Shown here one piece after another: positions 49,577 to 61,790 of a stretch of 64,000 nt of DNA; positions within the stretch are counted from its first letter, which is position 1; each line of letters starts with the position of its first letter. The stretch comes from Bryoerythrophyllum caledonicum (Eukaryota; Streptophyta; Bryopsida; Pottiales; Pottiaceae), in assembly GCA_963971425.1 (NCBI GenBank), contig OZ020515.1:15206291-15270290 (forward strand), in the 5' to 3' direction. A program made the translations under genes and the position numbers. Below the pieces are notes generated by a model. It ran no database searches, was not told the origin of the DNA, and was given only the letters and a program-made list of their open reading frames with translations.

Positions 49577-52160
49577 ATGGCGGGGGTCACGGGCCTTGCG
49601 CTTGGGGTAAACACCGGAAACGTGTGCCTGCACCGAGCTTGGCAATCCCTCAGCAAGCCCAATTCCTTCCGCAAACCTGCCCCTGCCATGAGAGTCACCG
49701 TGATGTGCAACATGAGCTCAAATCCTAGAGCTGCCATCAAACAGGTGCCCGTTTCCTCATCCCTGCGCTACCACTCTTTTCCTTCCATCACCACAGGGAT
49801 GGTGATTTGGGTACAATTCTAACCTAACACAAAGCATGACCTAAACCCTTCAGACCCGTAGAAATATAATCTCCTCCGACTAAGCATGTTGTGGATAAAC
49901 TCTCTTCTCTCCGTTGATATATAATTTACCTCAGTTTCTAGCTATGACAATGGACTTTTTTGTCCCTAGTTCTGAACTACGCATTCAGTTTTGGACAGAT
50001 TCCACAAGCGTAGTGGAATTCCTGGGTTTCTTTGACTGTTGTTTGAATCCTGATGGTGGTGGTGTTGTGGCAGCACTGTGAGAATGCTCTGGCGCAAGCT
50101 TTGCGAAGATGTGCGGTATGTTTGGCGACAGCGGTGGCAATAGCCCTCCCTCTTCTTCCCCTCCCCTCCGGTATTGCTGTAGAAGGAGCGGAGCCGGCCC
50201 CCACTACTCTTGTGGAGGCGCCGACACCTTCCAAGGACGTGGGTACCTTGCTCCGAGATGCGCTGCCAGTCCACAATGCGGCCATCCGTGACATCCAGAA
50301 GTCGGTTGAAGGCATTGCAGATTGCTTCAAGCTGCCGCCAGAAGAAGCAGTCGCCAATATTGCACTGGTAAGCTGACAACGCTGTTGTAGTACTTGTTCT
50401 GTCAGCTCCAGATTTCTTAAAATATTTAGCTCTGTAAACGACCTTGCTGTGGTGTTGGCATGACAGAACTCACGCAAGGCTGCGTTGGTCCTAGACCAGA
50501 ACAAGGACAGCCTGTTAGGCGAAATACCGGACCAGAAGAGGGTGATGGGCCAGCTGCTGGTGGAGGAGCTCAACGTAGGTGTAACGGACTGTAACAAGCT
50601 TGCGGAAGAGAATAATCTGGACGCTGTGGCGGCCAAACACAAAGACCTGCTTCAGATTGTCAGCAAGTAAGCGTCCTCCCTTTTAGATATTGTCTCTGTT
50701 CTTTTGGAGCACTTGATCCTTAAAGAGCTCTTTGTTCTCACCACCTGATTCTAATCTTGAAGAGTTGATCTCTGATGAATACAGCCAACTTGACCATGGG
50801 TCGCTTGGTTTGCAGGCTTGAAGAGTTTATGGTGAATAAGTTCCCGTTTGATATTCCGGAGGAGTATGCAACCAAGCCTCTGTTGAAAGGCCGTGCCACC
50901 ATTGAGATGTCCGTGAGGCTAAAAGATAGACCCAATGGCAACGGCAATGGGAAATCCAACACAGTTAAAATTGTTGTGGATGGGTACAACGCACCATTGA
51001 CTGCAGGGAATTTCGTTGATCTAGTGGCACGGCGCTTCTATGACGGCATGGCCATACAGAAAGGTACTTTCCTCTTTGGAATGTGTCAATTATGTTTTCT
51101 TGTGTTGTGTGGGAAGTTCCGACCAGAACTGATATGATTTTCACGTTGGCAGCCGATGGGTTTATAGTGCAAACTGGAGACCCTCGAGGCGCGGCAGACG
51201 GTTTTGTCGAACCTGGAACTGGAAAAGTCCGCACCATTCCATTAGAAATCATGGTTGAAGGTGACAGTGCACCTATTTACGGTGCCACTCTAGAGGTATT
51301 GTCAACGTCCTCCCACTCTTTCTGACCATGTCCTTGTGAGAACTAGAGTATGGTGTGTTTTTGTTGTATTTGAACCAAATCAACACCTGTACTGGGTTTG
51401 AAGTTTGGACCAGATGAGGCTGATTCATGTGATGTCAGGAACTGGGTAGAGATCAAGATAAGACGAAACTACCATTTAATTCTTGTAGTACTCTGGCGAT
51501 GGCTCGGAAGGTATCACCACTTACTTCTTGAGCTGAAGCTGAGCGCACTCCACAGCTGATTCTTCCTTGTGTAGTCTTTTCTAGTTTTGCTTTTCCTCTA
51601 CCGACAGAGTGTGCCTTGATGCTGCGCTAATCACCTGGCCATGGCTACAGGACAAAGATAAGAACTCGGCATCTAGTCAAATATTCTGGTTACTGAAGGA
51701 CTGCCAAGAGAAAAACTCCGACGAGAGTGCAGCACCGAAGGAGGTGATGCTGCAGATGAAAGACTACTCTTCTGCACTAGAACTGAGCACCACAGACCCG
51801 ACAGTAGAGGATAAGAAGGAGACCGTCACCAAGGAAATCAACATTTCCAAGAGCATACTAGACGGCGTTGCAGCCGATTCAGCTGCAACCGAGGCATCAC
51901 AGGCTGAAGCTACGGATTCTTCCTCCTCTTCTCAAGGTGCTGGTGATGAGCAGCCTGGGGATCTTCAGGAGAGTGAGGTTGTGAAGGTGGAGGATTTGAA
52001 GCGGAGTAATGGGACTACCAAGGATGGCCAGTACGCCGTGTTTGGGTACGTTGTAGAGAATCAGGCGCTTCTGGGGCAGCTGCAGGTGGGCGACGTGATT
52101 GAGAGTATGAGAGTTGTAAGTGGCATAGATAATTTGGTAAATCCTAGCTACAGGATTTGA
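49577..52160 (+). CDS. CYP38: CYP38/TLP40-type thylakoid-lumen cyclophilin
   Basis: Seven exons: 49577-49744, 50074-50367, 50467-50666, 50816-51063, 51153-51295, 51439-51510 and 51651-52160, coding for 544 residues. A plastid transit peptide is followed by a hydrophobic lumenal signal ([16 protein letters not shown]). Next come the helical domain ([20 protein letters not shown] ... [16 protein letters not shown]) and the cyclophilin-like barrel: [58 protein letters not shown] and [23 protein letters not shown]38 guides assembly of photosystem II and water-oxidising centres in the lumen. An acidic insert of about 100 residues between FWLLKD and YAVFGYV is absent from the Arabidopsis protein as I know it (about 437 residues). 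Confidence 0.93.
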
Positions 52161-53714
52161 GCTCTTTGTAATTGTTTTTCTCTTTTTATTTTTCTTATAA
52201 TTCTAATCCTCAACATTCTAGAACGAGTGCCAGGATAGCCCCTTCCTCATGCTCATTCCGTTTATTGGCACACTTGTTGTTCTCCTCTTTGATGGCCACT
52301 TGCTTCAGTTTCATCAGCTCTTCTGGCAGCAGTTGGAAATGGGTTGAGTTTTGGATAGAACTAGTAGTAGGAGTAATTGTTTAGGGGGTGGATAGGGCTG
52401 AGATTATGAGGAGTTAATACAAAGTTGAGCAACATTCATGGGGAGTGGCTGCTGCGGGTTAGTGGCGGCTGGTGGTTGTTAATCAGATTAGTTGTAGTTG
52501 CTTAAGGGTGGAAGCCAAGGTGGTTCAAGGACCATGGAGAAACGCATAAGATATCTCTCAACGTCGACTTCACTTTGTTATGGTTTACAATGCTCACGTT
52601 TTACGAGAATAGCCGAATTTATCATCAGCCTTGTTAATCATCAGCCTTGTTAATGTTGGATTTGTTTTCTGTGAGTTTCATTGTCAATGTGAGGTTCATG
52701 GTTGAATGCACTGAGAGACACATGCTGTAGATTGTGAGGCTGTTGTCCGGGTAAAAAAAAAGGGGTGTGTCAATCGGTGAGAAGCGATCAGTGAATTGGA
52801 GGATGAACTGTGGGCGACTGAGGGGTTGTGCAGTAGGCCGCAAAGACCGAGCATGAAGCGCGAGAGGGGCTCTGCATTCACAGACTGTGAGGGACATCGC
52901 GAATCCTGTGCACTCACAGACTACACGAGACGAGCAGGAAGGAGGCTGAGCGGAGCAGGAGGCCACGACACATATAAAAAGAGAGAGCTGAGCTAGGAAG
53001 GTCAGCTCCAGGAGACGCACGGCTGATCAGGAGGTTGGAGCTCGCGGCAAAAGTGCAATAGGCAAGCTTAGGTCGACCCTGAACCTAGAAAGGTGAACTC
53101 CTGATCACCATGTTCCGAGATTGCGAAGCTAATCCTGTAGTCCCTACGTACTCAGAGAACTTGGTCAGTAGGCAAAGATTGCAATTTGGGGGTGAGTACG
53201 CACAAACCCGAGGCCAAGCATATGGGCGGATTTGCAACTTCGACCCTGCAAGGAAATTTTCTCGACATCCATAGACATTCAGAGCTCGGGAATTTTGCAT
53301 CAAGGGATGGGTTTGGAGGTTCAAGCCGGAGTAAACTGATAAATGGAGGATTTTGCCAATGGACTGGTAACCGTGTGAGCGGGCTGAGGTGTCCCGATGA
53401 AAAACTGGCACCTGACGAGGAGGAAGGAGTCATCGAAACAGGTGACATGCCTCCAACCGACTTGCCCTGGGACTATGGCATCGGAAGTACTCAAGAGTAC
53501 TACGAGACCCCTCCAAGTCAAATCCATGCAGGATTTCTTGGAGATGGCGGGGAGCCCGCGTGACGCACCATGCACCATGAGAGACGCGCGGTACAGCGAG
53601 CCCGCACACGTCCACCTGTATCTCATAGAGCAGTTCAGATTATCATCAACCCATGGTCAGAGGAGGAAGCACAAGATGGTCACGGCTGTTGAAATTATAC
53701 TGTACGTGGAGTCT
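52161..53714. other. 3' side of CYP38 and unassigned sequence before the copia element
   Basis: CYP38 3' UTR is probably in the first few hundred bases. A 17-bp direct repeat (ATCATCAGCCTTGTTAA) is at 52620-52655. Frames at 53186-53563 (125 codons) and 53397-53738 are open, but I do not recognise their products and they show no domain motif. Confidence 0.35.
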
Positions 53715-54073
53715 GGAGGAATACGTAAGCTACGATAAAAAGGTTGTAGAAAATTGCTACATAACAGTTTAGGGATCAAGAACCGTTTTGCAAGGATCAG
53801 GTGGTTAGGTTGTTATGACTGTTCTGATTCTCCTTGATCCCCCTTGAACGCTACTTAAGGTCATGTAGGGGCAGGTTCTATGGCGACTGATCTGTAGATG
53901 ATTGTGTGAATGCTACAATGCATGAAGCCATGCACAAGCATGCACCATGCGTCTAAGCCTGTCTGTATGTAGTTGAAGCTGTATGAAATATATACTTTGT
54001 TACGTAGCAACTCTGTGTGTATATGACTCAAATCATGTTCTTTTTGTGTCACGACTTAGTCTGTAGTTTTAAC
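53715..54073 (+). repeat. 5' LTR of the copia element
   Basis: Begins GGAGGAATACGTAAGCTACG and ends GTCTGTAGTTTTAAC. About 97% identical to 58523-58881. The ends do not show the usual TG...CA on both copies. TGGAGG...AACA would fit for this copy only. Confidence 0.9.
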
Positions 54074-54092
54074 AGGTTATGGGCCCACGCTT
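54074..54092 (+). promoter_or_regulatory. Primer-binding site complementary to the anticodon arm of initiator tRNA-Met
   Basis: AGGTTATGGGCCCAC directly follows the 5' LTR. Its core GGTTATGGGCCCAC is the reverse complement of GTGGGCCCAUAACC, the anticodon stem-loop of plant initiator tRNA-Met (from memory). This matches half-tRNA priming known from Drosophila copia, not 3'-end priming. Confidence 0.7.
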
Positions 54093-54250
54093 CTAACAGT
54101 GACTAAGCCGATAATAAAATTTGGTCATAGCTGATAGAGTCAACACGTGGCTATCATCGTTACTTACTCGCTGAACACAAATGGACACGGGCGTTCCAAT
54201 GACTGACCTTGGCGCCAGTCGTACACACACACCAGTGCTCGAAGAGATAG

Positions 54251-55087
54251 ATGATCGCACTCAGACACAAGCTTCAGTCCGAGTCCCGATTAGGCAAGAG
54301 TCTGAGTCTGACTACACACGTTGAGAAGTTGACAGGCGATAACTACGGAGTCTGGAAGTTCCAGATGACCGTGATGTTTCGTGCACGAAAGTTAATGGGT
54401 ATCGTCGATGGTGCTCAGTCAAGAGAGATTCACTATGATGACGTAGAGTGGGTCGATAAAGACGCTGTCTGCCAATCCATCATAATTTCCGCAGTAGACT
54501 CCAAGCTCATGAGGAGGTTAATGACATGCAGATGTGCCAACCAGATGTGGCGCAGATTGAGCACTGTTCATGAGCAAAATGCAACTGAGAACATTCAACT
54601 GTTGCAGCAACAGTTTTTTGAACTTAGGATGAAACCGAATGTTGATGTGGTTGATCACATTAGCATGGTGGAACAATTGGCGAATCAACTAACTGACCTG
54701 GGGGAACCCGTAAGTGAACAAGCAGTGATTTGCAAGGTCATTTGCTCTTTACCGCCTAGTTTCAGATATCTTACAGCAGCTTGGGACAACGTCCCATGTG
54801 ACCAACAGACCATAGAGTCATTAACGTTGAGGTTGTTGAAGGAAGAAGCTCGTAATCGCTTGCAGAGCGATGTTGACGAAGAAGGCGAGAAAGCGTTTTT
54901 CTCAAAAGGAAGCTCGTCTGGGGCTGGCCAGAAGGAAGCTACACCAGAAGAAAGAAAGAAGCGAGCTGCCAAGATCGTTGAGTTGAAAAAGAAGACAAAA
55001 TGCAACAAATGCGGAAGAAAGGGACATTGGGAGAAAGATGCAGTGTCCGGAAAACAAGAAGGAGGGACACGCTCCAAGAGTCGATGA
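54251..55087 (+). pseudogene. Copia gag
   Basis: UBN2/gag-type sequence: VEKLTGDNYGVWKFQM, LSTVHEQNATENIQLLQQQF, then a zinc knuckle CNKCGRKGHWEKD whose last Cys is lost by a frameshift at about 55038 (the +1 frame continues CPENKKEG). An upstream ATG at 54181 gives a plausible native start in another frame, so a second frameshift near 54300 is likely. Confidence 0.85.
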
Positions 55088-58000
55088 CAAGCAGCCAATA
55101 GGAAAGGCAAAATCAAACAGTGAAGCTCATGTTGTATCCAATGAGGACGCTGAAGACATCAACAGTGCAACATTCATGGTACGTACAAATGAGAGCAAGA
55201 ACGACAATGCATGGTACATGGATGGGGGAGCAACGGAGCATATGACTAATCACCTGGAGTGGTTTGAGACGTTTGAGGAGATTGCCGAAGGGCGTTGGCC
55301 GGTCATGATAGCAGACAACAAGCGGATGTGGGTCTGAGGCAGTGGAAGTATTTGCGTACAGTGTTTGATCAATGAGCGGTGGCAGAATCGGAAGCTGGAC
55401 AGAGTGCTCTTTGTCCCTGAACTCTGTAAAAATCTCTTCTCTGTAGGCCAGGCTGCTGATAAAGGATATGTAACGACATATACTAAACGTGCTTGCTATT
55501 TAGCTACAGCGAGCGGAAACGTGGTGTTATCAAGGACCCGTATGACAAAGTTGTACAAGCTTTTGATGCGAGTGGTGGCTCCTAGCAGCCAAGCAAATCT
55601 GGTGGCAAATGTAAACCCGAGCCATGAGGAGGAGCCTCATCAGACAAAACGCTTGGCGATCTGGCATCAAAGGTTTGGACATGTAAATAGCGCCATGATT
55701 GTGAATATGCACAAACAGGGAACAGTCGAAGGGTTAGAGTTGGAAAGTCATGCGTTGCCTCAACGTCCTTGCGAAGGGTGTGCAATGGGGAAGAATAAAC
55801 GAAGACCTTTTCCAAAGGCTAGAAGTACACCATGAGCTGATAAACTTGGTATTTTCCTACACACAGATGTGTGGCCCGATGCATCAACTTTCTGTTGGCG
55901 GAGCCAGGTACTTTGTGTTGTTTAAAGATGACTGTTCTGGTTATCGGATTGTATATTCCATCAAGGAAAAGTCTGACGCACTAGAATGCTTTAAGGCTCT
56001 TTGCCCGCTGATCTCCGTACAGACTGGAAATCAAGTCCAGAAAATTCGCAGTGATCGAGGCGGGGAGTATTTGAGCCAAGAATTCAACGCCTATCTTACC
56101 TCACAAAACATTATTCACGACGTCACCAGCCCTAATACTCCTGAGCAAAATGGGATAGCCGAACGAGAGAACCGTACACTGGTTGAATGTGTACGAGCGA
56201 TGATACACGCGAAAGGGCTGCACTTGAAATGGTGGGGGGAAGCAATCCAGACAGCAGTGTATCTACTAAACAGATCAGGCTCACGTGCGCGCTCATACAA
56301 GACTCCATACGAGCTATGGACCGGAAAAAGACCTGCTGTGAAGCATTTGCGTGTATTTGGGTGCATGGCCTATGTACACGTACCGAAAGCGCACAGAAAG
56401 AAGTTGGACTCGAAAAGCATAAAAGTTGTGTTCGTCGGCTATTGTAGCAACACCAAGGCCTATCGATTGTGGGACCTCAAGCGACGGCGTATCATAGTAA
56501 GTCGAGATGTGATCTTTGACGAGGTTGCTACGCCAAGCTCAACCACAGACACAGCCACCATAGACACAGTTTCGGGATTGTTCTCCGTACAAGTAGACAG
56601 AGTTGCGTCCACAAGCGCAAATTCACGCCCAACATGTACAAGGGAACAACAACCTCACGATGAGATGCCACTTCACGATGAGATGCCAGCTGGCAGAAGC
56701 CACGAAGATGCGGAAGATCCAGTGCATGAAAGTAACAGTGATCATGAAGTAAGCGGCGACGAAGGACAAGATCACCAATCGCCACGACCAGTACGCATGC
56801 GAGGGGCCCCTGTTCCCCTAACCAATTTCTACGTACCACGTGCAGGTGCTGGATTGACGCATGCACTTGCCATTACCTCTTCAGATATTCCAAATGATCC
56901 GGAGAGTTACCACGAAGCTATACGGAGCCCTCAAGCAGCTCGGTGGAAGGATGCCATGCAAGCAGAATACGACTCGCTTATTAAAGCTAGTACTTGGCGG
57001 TTAGTCACTTTGCCACCAGGACGTAAACCAGTGAAGTGTAAATGGATTTTTCGTATAAAAACGAATGCTGATGGCTCCATCTCAAAGTTCAAAGCCAGAT
57101 TGGTAGCGCAAGGCTGCACGCAGACAAAAGGGGTGGACTACGACCGGACGTTTAGTCCAGTTGTGAAGTATGACGCTGTACACACAGTGCTTGGTGTTGT
57201 TGCTCAACAGGCCATGCATTTGACACAATTCGATATTCAGACAGCCTTTCTAAATGGACTCATTGACACGGTGTTGTACATGCTGCAACCTCCTGGGTTC
57301 GAAGTTGAAGGCCCAGATGGAGCAATGTTGGTTTGTCTCGTCCTCAAGAGTCTATACAAATTTAAGCAGTCCAACCGAATTTGGAATCAAACGTTCAACG
57401 AATTCTTGATCGAGTTTGGACTTGAGCCTATTGAAGCCGATCCATGTGTCTACATTTCGAAGCAGCCACCGCTACTCATCGTTACGCTTTTTGTTGATGA
57501 TGGCCTAGCAGGCTGTGTTGAGGAAAAGCGTTTGAATGCTCTCATCAGTTATATGGAGCGACGATTTGCGATCACTCAAAACTCAGCAGATCTATACGTG
57601 GGGCTCCATATACATCAAGCTAAGGATCGACACGTTATATACGTGAACCAGTCTGTCTACTTGCATTGTATCATGAATCAGTTTGGTTTTGAAGGATGCA
57701 AGACTGTGACGACTCCTGCAGATCCGAACACTCAACTGGACGATGTTGCTGACCCTCCAGATGAGGTAACGTATGCGTATTCAGCTGCTGTTGGGTGTCT
57801 TTTATTCGCTCAAACTCTTACCCTGCCAGACATTAGTTTTGCAGTGAGCAAAGTGGCTCAATTCTCTGCCAACCCTCAGCAACCACATTTTGAAGCGGTC
57901 AACAGAATATTCCGCTATTTAGCTGGTACACTTGGGCTATCTCTCTGCTACGATGGACGAGTGAGCTCAAATCTCCTTACCGCATTTGCCGATGCCGACT

Positions 58001-58449
58001 ATGCGGGCGACGTCACTGATAGAAAGAGTCGCTCGGGCAGTTTGCTTCTGTAGAATAAAGCGCCCGTGTCATGGAGCAGCCGGAAACAAGCATGTGTCGC
58101 AACTTCGACAACTGAAGCGGAGTATGTAGCTGCAAGTTCAACGACAAAGGAGGTGATCTGGTTTCATAGACTCCTTGGCAACCTCGGTTTCACCCAGATC
58201 GCCCCTACTCCTCTCTTCTCTGATAATCAGAGTGCTATAAGGCTGGTTCTCAACCCCGAATTCCATCGACGAACGAAGCACATTGATGTTGTATACCATT
58301 TCATTCGGGAGCATCAACAGCGTGGGGACATCGCAATATCTTACACGCCCACTGCCGAACAGCTTGCAGACATTTTTACAAAGGCATTACCAGCCGATCG
58401 TTTTTGTCTTCTTCGAGGTTACTTGGGGCTGCGTATCTGCCCTTCTTAA
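55088..58449 (+). pseudogene. Copia pol (protease, integrase, reverse transcriptase, RNase H)
   Basis: Protease: WYMDGGATEHMTNHLEWF (D-G-G in place of D-S-G), then a stop at 55335. GAG-pre-integrase: WHQRFGHVN and CEGCAMGKNKRRPF, stop near 55833. The integrase core has SDRGGEYLSQEF and NGIAERENRTLVE; the first Asp region (HTDV) is in another frame because of an indel near 55860. RT: KCKWIFRIKTNADGSISKFK, FDIQTAFLNG and LFVDDGLAG. A stop at 58051-58053 separates RNase H (ATSTTEAEYVAASSTTKEV, DNQSAIRLVLNPEFHRRTKH). The protein ends at 58449. Confidence 0.92.
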
Positions 58450-58522
58450 GCACCGTAGCTTTTTTTCTCCTCCACCTCCACTAATGCTTCAGACTGCAAG
58501 CATTAGCATCTAGCAGTCTGAG

Positions 58523-58881
58523 GGAGGAATACGTAAGCTACGATAAAAAGGTTGTAGAAAATTGCTACATAATAGTTTAGGGATCAAGAACCGTTTTGCA
58601 ACGATCACGTGGTTAGGTTGTTATGACTGTTCTGATTCTCCTTGATCCCCCTTGAACACTACTTAAGGTCATGTAGGGACAAGTTCTATGGCAACTGATC
58701 TGTAGGTGATTGTGTGAATGCTACAATGCATGAAGCCATGCACAAGCACGCACCATGCGTCCAAGCCTGTCTGTATGTAGTTGAAGCTGTATGAAATATA
58801 TACTTTGTTATGTAGCAACTCTGTGTGTATATGACTCAAATCATGTTCTTTTTGTGTCACGACTTAGTCTGTAGTTTTAAC
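58523..58881 (+). repeat. 3' LTR of the copia element
   Basis: Same 359-bp length as the 5' LTR with about 11 substitutions, 8 of them G/A or C/T transitions. Ends GTAGTTTTAAC at 58881. Confidence 0.9.
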
Positions 58882-59084
58882 GTTGATTAGACGGAGGAGT
58901 TGGCCACAGTTCACCGCAACGTGGGTCAGAGCGGCATCCTCGGCACCACGACCCTGATGAGGTGGAGATGCCAAGGGAAGGAGAAGCCGAGAGCCCCATG
59001 GGTCGCGCTAGGGACTTACTGATATCACAAACACGGCACCCTCGGAACCACTGCCTCCTAGGCACTCATAGCGACCAAGACAAC

Positions 59085-60878
59085 CAAGTGCTAGGTGGAC
59101 AGATGAGGATTTAAAAAAAGCAATGGTGGCATTAGATAAAGGAGCCACTATGGGAGGAGCTACTCGGGCTCACAACATTCCCGTCATCAGCTTTAGAGAT
59201 CTTGTTGTGGGCAAAACAAGAGGGCGCAAATGAGGACGGCAAGGAGTGCTAACTGAAGAGGAGGAGTTAGAGCTAGTTGCTTACTTGATGGAAATGCAGC
59301 ATGTAGGCTGGCCCAGGAATGTGAACTAGTTGAAATTAAAAATAGCCCAAATTTGTGAAGGGAGAGAGACGCCATTTGTCAATGGTGTCCTTGGAAATGG
59401 GTGGCTGAAGTGGTTCCGCAAGAGGCATTGAGATCTAGCATTAAGAACAATGCAAGGTTTAGAGCAAGCTAGGGGCATTCCACTTGTGTGAGGAGAATGT
59501 GAAATCATTTTATGTGAATTTGCAAGAAGTCTACAAGGCCCATTGTTACACCCTTGACAAAATTTGGAACTGTGATGAGAGTGGGGCAAACGCATCTTGC
59601 AGCGGCAATGGACTTGTAATAGCAAGGAAAGGGTGCAGAAACGTACATGCTATTGTGCCAGACGAGAGGGAGTGGCTCTTAGTTTTAGCTTGTGTAAACG
59701 TAGCGGGACATCACCTACCAAACTTCTACATATTGAAGGGCAAGAGAATCATGCGCAACTACATAGCTCAAGCTAAATAAGGGGCTACAATGGCTATGCA
59801 ATCAAAGGCATGGATGACGTCATATATGTTTGCAAAATGGGTTGAGCACTTCATACATTGCATTCAAAGAAGGGGCTCCATTTCACCATCCGAAAGGCAC
59901 CTCCTCATTCTTGATGGACATGGGAGCTATGTCACACTTGAAGTAGTAGTGGCAGCTTAGAAGGCGGGATTAGATCTGCTGACATTGCCAAGCCACACAA
60001 GTCATGCCTTGCAACCACTAGATTTGTGAGTTTTCAAACCATTCAAGACATATTTTGGAAAATACAGGGATGAGTGGACTATGAGCAATCGTGGAAGACA
60101 TGTGGGAAAGGAAGATCTAGTGATGTGGGTGTCCAAGAGCCTAGGCAAAGCAAAATCAGTACAGAACATTAAGCAAGGATTCACGAAGGCAGGGATATGG
60201 CCGTATAACGATTCAACCATCAAAGATAGATTTGGGCCAAGTCAAAACTTTGCAAGAGGGGAAGATGCAGAAGGAAGTGAACGGCAAACTGAAACTGAGT
60301 CAAGCGATGGGGAGGAGTCAGAGGGAGAAGGCAACATACCTGAAGACGGCGTCATCCTCGATACGCCTCCAGAGGAGTTGCTGCCCCGACACCTCTTATT
60401 TGTCAGGGTTGAGTATGGCGACGAAGACCAGGAGGTTGCAAGAAGTGTCATCGAGGAAGAGGGAGTGGCACCGACGGATCTCATTGCTGTAGTTGTTTTG
60501 GAAGCGACAGGAGCCAAGGGTGAGATTTCACGGAGCCGGATCTCAGCCTTCTTGGAGTTGCCTCAGACAATCTCGTTGCCGTGTCGGCGCCCAAGAGCGG
60601 AGTCATCCTTGGTGGATTGGTCAAAGACGCAGCTAATGACTTCAGAAGGGTTCATTACTGCAGCACAGAGTAGGGCAGCGTGGAGAGAGGAACAAGCGCA
60701 CACAAGAGAGCTAAAACGAAAGGACGCTGAGCTTTCGAAAGCAGAACGTGATGAAGAGAAGGATCAACGACAACAAGAGAGAATTAGAAAGGCCGTTGAA
60801 CGGGAGGTTGTGAAGGAATATAACAAAAAGTGGACATCCAAAGCTGCAAGGCCGTGGGGGAGAGACTTTGGACCTTGA
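59085..60878 (+). pseudogene. pogo/Tigger-like DDE transposase pseudogene
   Basis: The N-terminal HTH is readable: ARWTDEDLKKAMVALDKGAT, then KTRGRK and VLTEEEELELVAYLMEMQHV, then FVNGVLGNGWLKWFRKRH (CENP-B-type HTH). The catalytic domain follows: IWNCDESGANAS (first Asp), LLILDGHGSYVTLEVVV (second Asp), SHTSHALQPLDL (third acidic position) and GFTKAGIWPYND. Stops lie near 59231, 59324, 59429, 59777, 59958 and 60027. The last 265 codons (60081-60878) are open. The acidic/coiled C-terminus is not recognised. Terminal inverted repeats were not found. Confidence 0.85.
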
Positions 60879-61597
60879 TAAGGGAAGCCACAACAAATCC
60901 GAACGTCGCGCCGACCTATAAAGCACCATCAGCAGCATGCAACTGGAAACGGCAGATTGCCATAGCAAGAAGGAAAGTAAAGAAGGCAAGACAAGACGCA
61001 CCACTTCTTCCTGAAATGCTTCCAATTTCTGGAGCCTTTCGCTTCACGGCTACTCAGAGCGGATCCATGGCTTGGTGTGAAGCTGCAAAAATGAGAAGAT
61101 TGCCGGGGGAGAACGCATCGCAATGAGGCTTCTTCTCGTAGGGTGGGCCTGGAGTATGCAAGGGGGGTGGATTTTTGAGAGGGCGGAGTTTTGAGGGGGA
61201 GGGTTGTAAGGAAGGATCTCGTGGCAGTTGACGCGCAGGAATTGGACCTGGGACTAACCGACCGTTGGAAGCGGAAGGTGGGCTCGGTGCTGGGCTCGGG
61301 GGGGGGGGCAAAGCTGTTCCAGCTCATCGCGTACTCCAGGCCCTCTTGCGTACTGCAGGCCCACCTTGCGTACTCCAGGCCGGGAATGAGCTGGACCAAG
61401 GGAGGCAAAGTCGAAATAGGCAATGCATGGTGGACTACGGGTTGGAAAATGGTAGAAATAGAGGAGTCTAGGTGTTGGGAATGGAAAGGCCACCTTAGTT
61501 CATTCAAATATTCATAAGTAATTTGAAATGACTCCAAAAATTCCTAAACCACTTGCATTGGTTTTTTATGTACTTGGCACATTTGTGTAAATTTACT
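60879..61597. other. Sequence after the transposase pseudogene
   Basis: No gene recognised. A 14-bp word GCGTACT(C/G)CAGGCC occurs three times at 19-20-bp spacing (61329, 61348, 61368), next to a run of nine or more G. Confidence 0.4.
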
Positions 61598-61691
61598 CCC
61601 CTGGGTTTTGTTAATTTACCCCCTGGGTTTTGTTAATTTACCCCCTGGGTTTTGTTAATTTACCCCCTGGGTTTTGTTAATTTACCCCCTT
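61598..61691 (+). repeat. Four tandem 22-bp repeats
   Basis: CCCCCTGGGTTTTGTTAATTTA is repeated head to tail about four times, nearly perfectly, then trails into a T run. Confidence 0.95.
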
Positions 61692-61790
61692 GGGTTTTTT
61701 TTTTTTTTAATTCCCATGCAAGATCAGGTTATTCAATTGGGAATGGGAGAACCACCTTAGATTATGGTGTTTGAAGTTGCCGTATATTGG

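Larger units (their letters stand above)
53715..58881 (+). mobile_element. Ty1/copia LTR retrotransposon, disrupted
   Basis: Two 359-bp LTRs (53715-54073 and 58523-58881) flank gag, protease, integrase, reverse transcriptase and RNase H in the Ty1/copia order (integrase before RT). The coding region is broken by at least four stops or frameshifts, so this copy is not autonomous. LTRs differ at about 11 positions (3%) with no length difference. No target-site duplication was evident. A purine-rich stretch GAGGGAGGAA precedes the 3' LTR. Confidence 0.93.

Noticed and set aside
49977-50642. 221-codon minus-strand ORF
   Set aside because: Antisense to CYP38 exons 2-3; the plus strand gives clear CYP38 homology.
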